Origin: Hyphomicrobiales bacterium 4NK60-0047b
GTDB lineage: Bacteria > Pseudomonadota > Alphaproteobacteria > Rhizobiales > HXMU1428-3
Direction of reading: 5' to 3'
NCBI GenBank assembly: GCA_040367435.1
Contig: BAABWY010000001.1
Location: 930,001-994,000, forward strand
DNA length: 64,000 nt
Part shown: positions 63,194 to 64,000 of the stretch, one piece after another
Numbering within the stretch: the first letter of the stretch is position 1
How the letters are laid out: every line of letters begins with the position of its first letter
Made by a program: the position numbers and the translations under genes
The notes under the pieces: model-generated
Told to the model about the DNA's origin: nothing
Database searches by the model: none
The model's input: only the letters and a program-made list of their open reading frames with translations

Positions 63194-64000
63194 TTAAATT
63201 ATTGATGCTGCTGGTTGAGCTTTTGCCTCTGGATAAAGCTCATTAAACTGCTTGGCCTCACCAGTATTTTGCACAATTCGGCAATGACATCGGCGCAATT
63301 CCCGTACATGCGACGCACCACATGAATGAGCGATCAAACCAGCTCCATAATGAATTTTATTCACGAAATTTTTCACACGAACGGACTTTTCAGCAGGGTC
63401 TAACCCACTTTGCAAGCTAGCATTGTGAGTAGTGATACCGGTTGGACAGGTGTTTTTATTGCATTTAAGCGCTTGAATACAACCCAAAGCAAACATAAAT
63501 CCGCGCGCTGAAACAACCGTATCAGCACCTGCACAGTAAGCCCAGGCAACATCGGCTGGAGTAATCAACTTACCAGACGCAATCACTTTAATACGATCGC
63601 GTAACCCCACTTCATTCAACTTATTCACAACCAAAGGCAAAGCCTGACGAATGGGCAAGCCAACATTATCAATCAAGGGCATTGGTGCGGCACCTGTGCC
63701 ACCATCACCTGAGTCAACAGTGATAAAATCAGGTGCGGAAGCAATTCCGCGCTTATGTATTTCAGCTGCCAAATCATCAAACCAATCCTCAGAACCAACA
63801 ACCATTTTCACACCAACAGGTTTCTGGGTCAGCTCTCTAATTTGCTCAATAAAATCCATCAGGTCAGTAATGCTATTGATCTCAGGATGACGATTAAATG
63901 AAATCGAGGGTTCACCAACGGCAATGCCCCTAATTTTAGCAATTTCAGGGGTTACTTTTTCACCTGGTAAAATCCCGCCTTTACCAGGTTTCGCACCCTG
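63194..64000 (-). CDS. FMN-binding glutamate synthase-like protein, C-terminal part
   Basis: The gene enters from the right edge; 268 residues are visible, starting in frame at QGAKPGKGGILPGEKVT. It is the FMN and iron-sulfur part of a glutamate synthase large subunit: VDSGDGGTGAAPMPLIDN, VIASGKLITPADVAWAYCAG and the Cys-rich CNKNTCPTGITTHNASLQ. The end, LYPEAKAQPAASII, has no GXGXG structural domain, so this is the stand-alone FMN_bind/GltB2-type protein rather than full GltB. Activity is not established. Confidence 0.88.
   Translation of the reverse strand, partial: QGAKPGKGGILPGEKVTPEIAKIRGIAVGEPSISFNRHPEINSITDLMDFIEQIRELTQKPVGVKMVVGSEDWFDDLAAEIHKRGIASAPDFITVDSGDGGTGAAPMPLIDNVGLPIRQALPLVVNKLNEVGLRDRIKVIASGKLITPADVAWAYCAGADTVVSARGFMFALGCIQALKCNKNTCPTGITTHNASLQSGLDPAEKSVRVKNFVNKIHYGAGLIAHSCGASHVRELRRCHCRIVQNTGEAKQFNELYPEAKAQPAASII

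Overview
The window is chromosomal DNA from an alphaproteobacterium, most likely of the order Hyphomicrobiales (Rhizobiales). The evidence is gene order: ctaC-ctaD-ctaB-coxF-ctaG-ctaE-DUF983; cysQ-DUF4170-ABC exporter-acyltransferase/waaA-lpxK-DUF2093; M16-M16-lipoprotein-lspA-ileS-ribF; and maeB/mutS/glnD. Plant-type gshA, a DUF6101 gene and palindromes resembling the rhizobial intergenic mosaic element (RIME) agree with this. Base composition looks AT-rich for the order (low 40s % G+C by eye, not counted). I cannot name the genus.

Layout. 1-5.7 kb: cytochrome aa3 oxidase operon on the minus strand. 6.5-8.3 kb: an IalB-like secreted protein and a secreted PAN protein with three Cys-patterned repeats. 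8.6-14.8 kb: MATE exporter, gshA, rsmE, ubiA, DUF6101. 14.9-21.6 kb: lipid A/Kdo block, including a fusion of a DUF374 acyltransferase with WaaA. 21.9-28.3 kb: xseA, purD, patatin, tadA, a pseudouridine synthase, rsmD. 28.5-41.7 kb: mutL, pgi, the M16 pair, a lipoprotein, lspA, ileS, ribF, a MaoC protein. 42.1-50.8 kb: a CheY/CheZ pair, a HAD hydrolase, a degenerate EAL protein, a two-component system, a protein with a FliM-like tail, and an SRAP protein. 51-64 kb: a phosphotransferase, maeB, mutS, glnD, an HNH protein, an esterase, and a truncated glutamate-synthase-like gene.

The genes are mostly housekeeping. The unexplained structure lies between them. Family 1 is a four-stem element of about 120 bases with seven copies. 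All seven start 0-84 bases after the stop codon of a gene and all are in the same orientation relative to that gene; the stem sequences differ between copies but still pair. Family 2 is a short hairpin of about 40 bases with roughly 18 copies. Its stem covaries (GTTGC/GCAAC, GATGC/GCATC, GGTTGT/ACAACC), nearly all copies lie on the + strand whatever the gene direction, and several copies sit inside the loops of other copies. There is also a 269-base three-way palindrome before mutS and three RIME-like palindromes.

I found no tRNA, rRNA, CRISPR array, complete insertion sequence or prophage. Start sites were adjusted where the longest frame began at a TTG or GTG and an ATG with a better ribosome binding site lay just inside.
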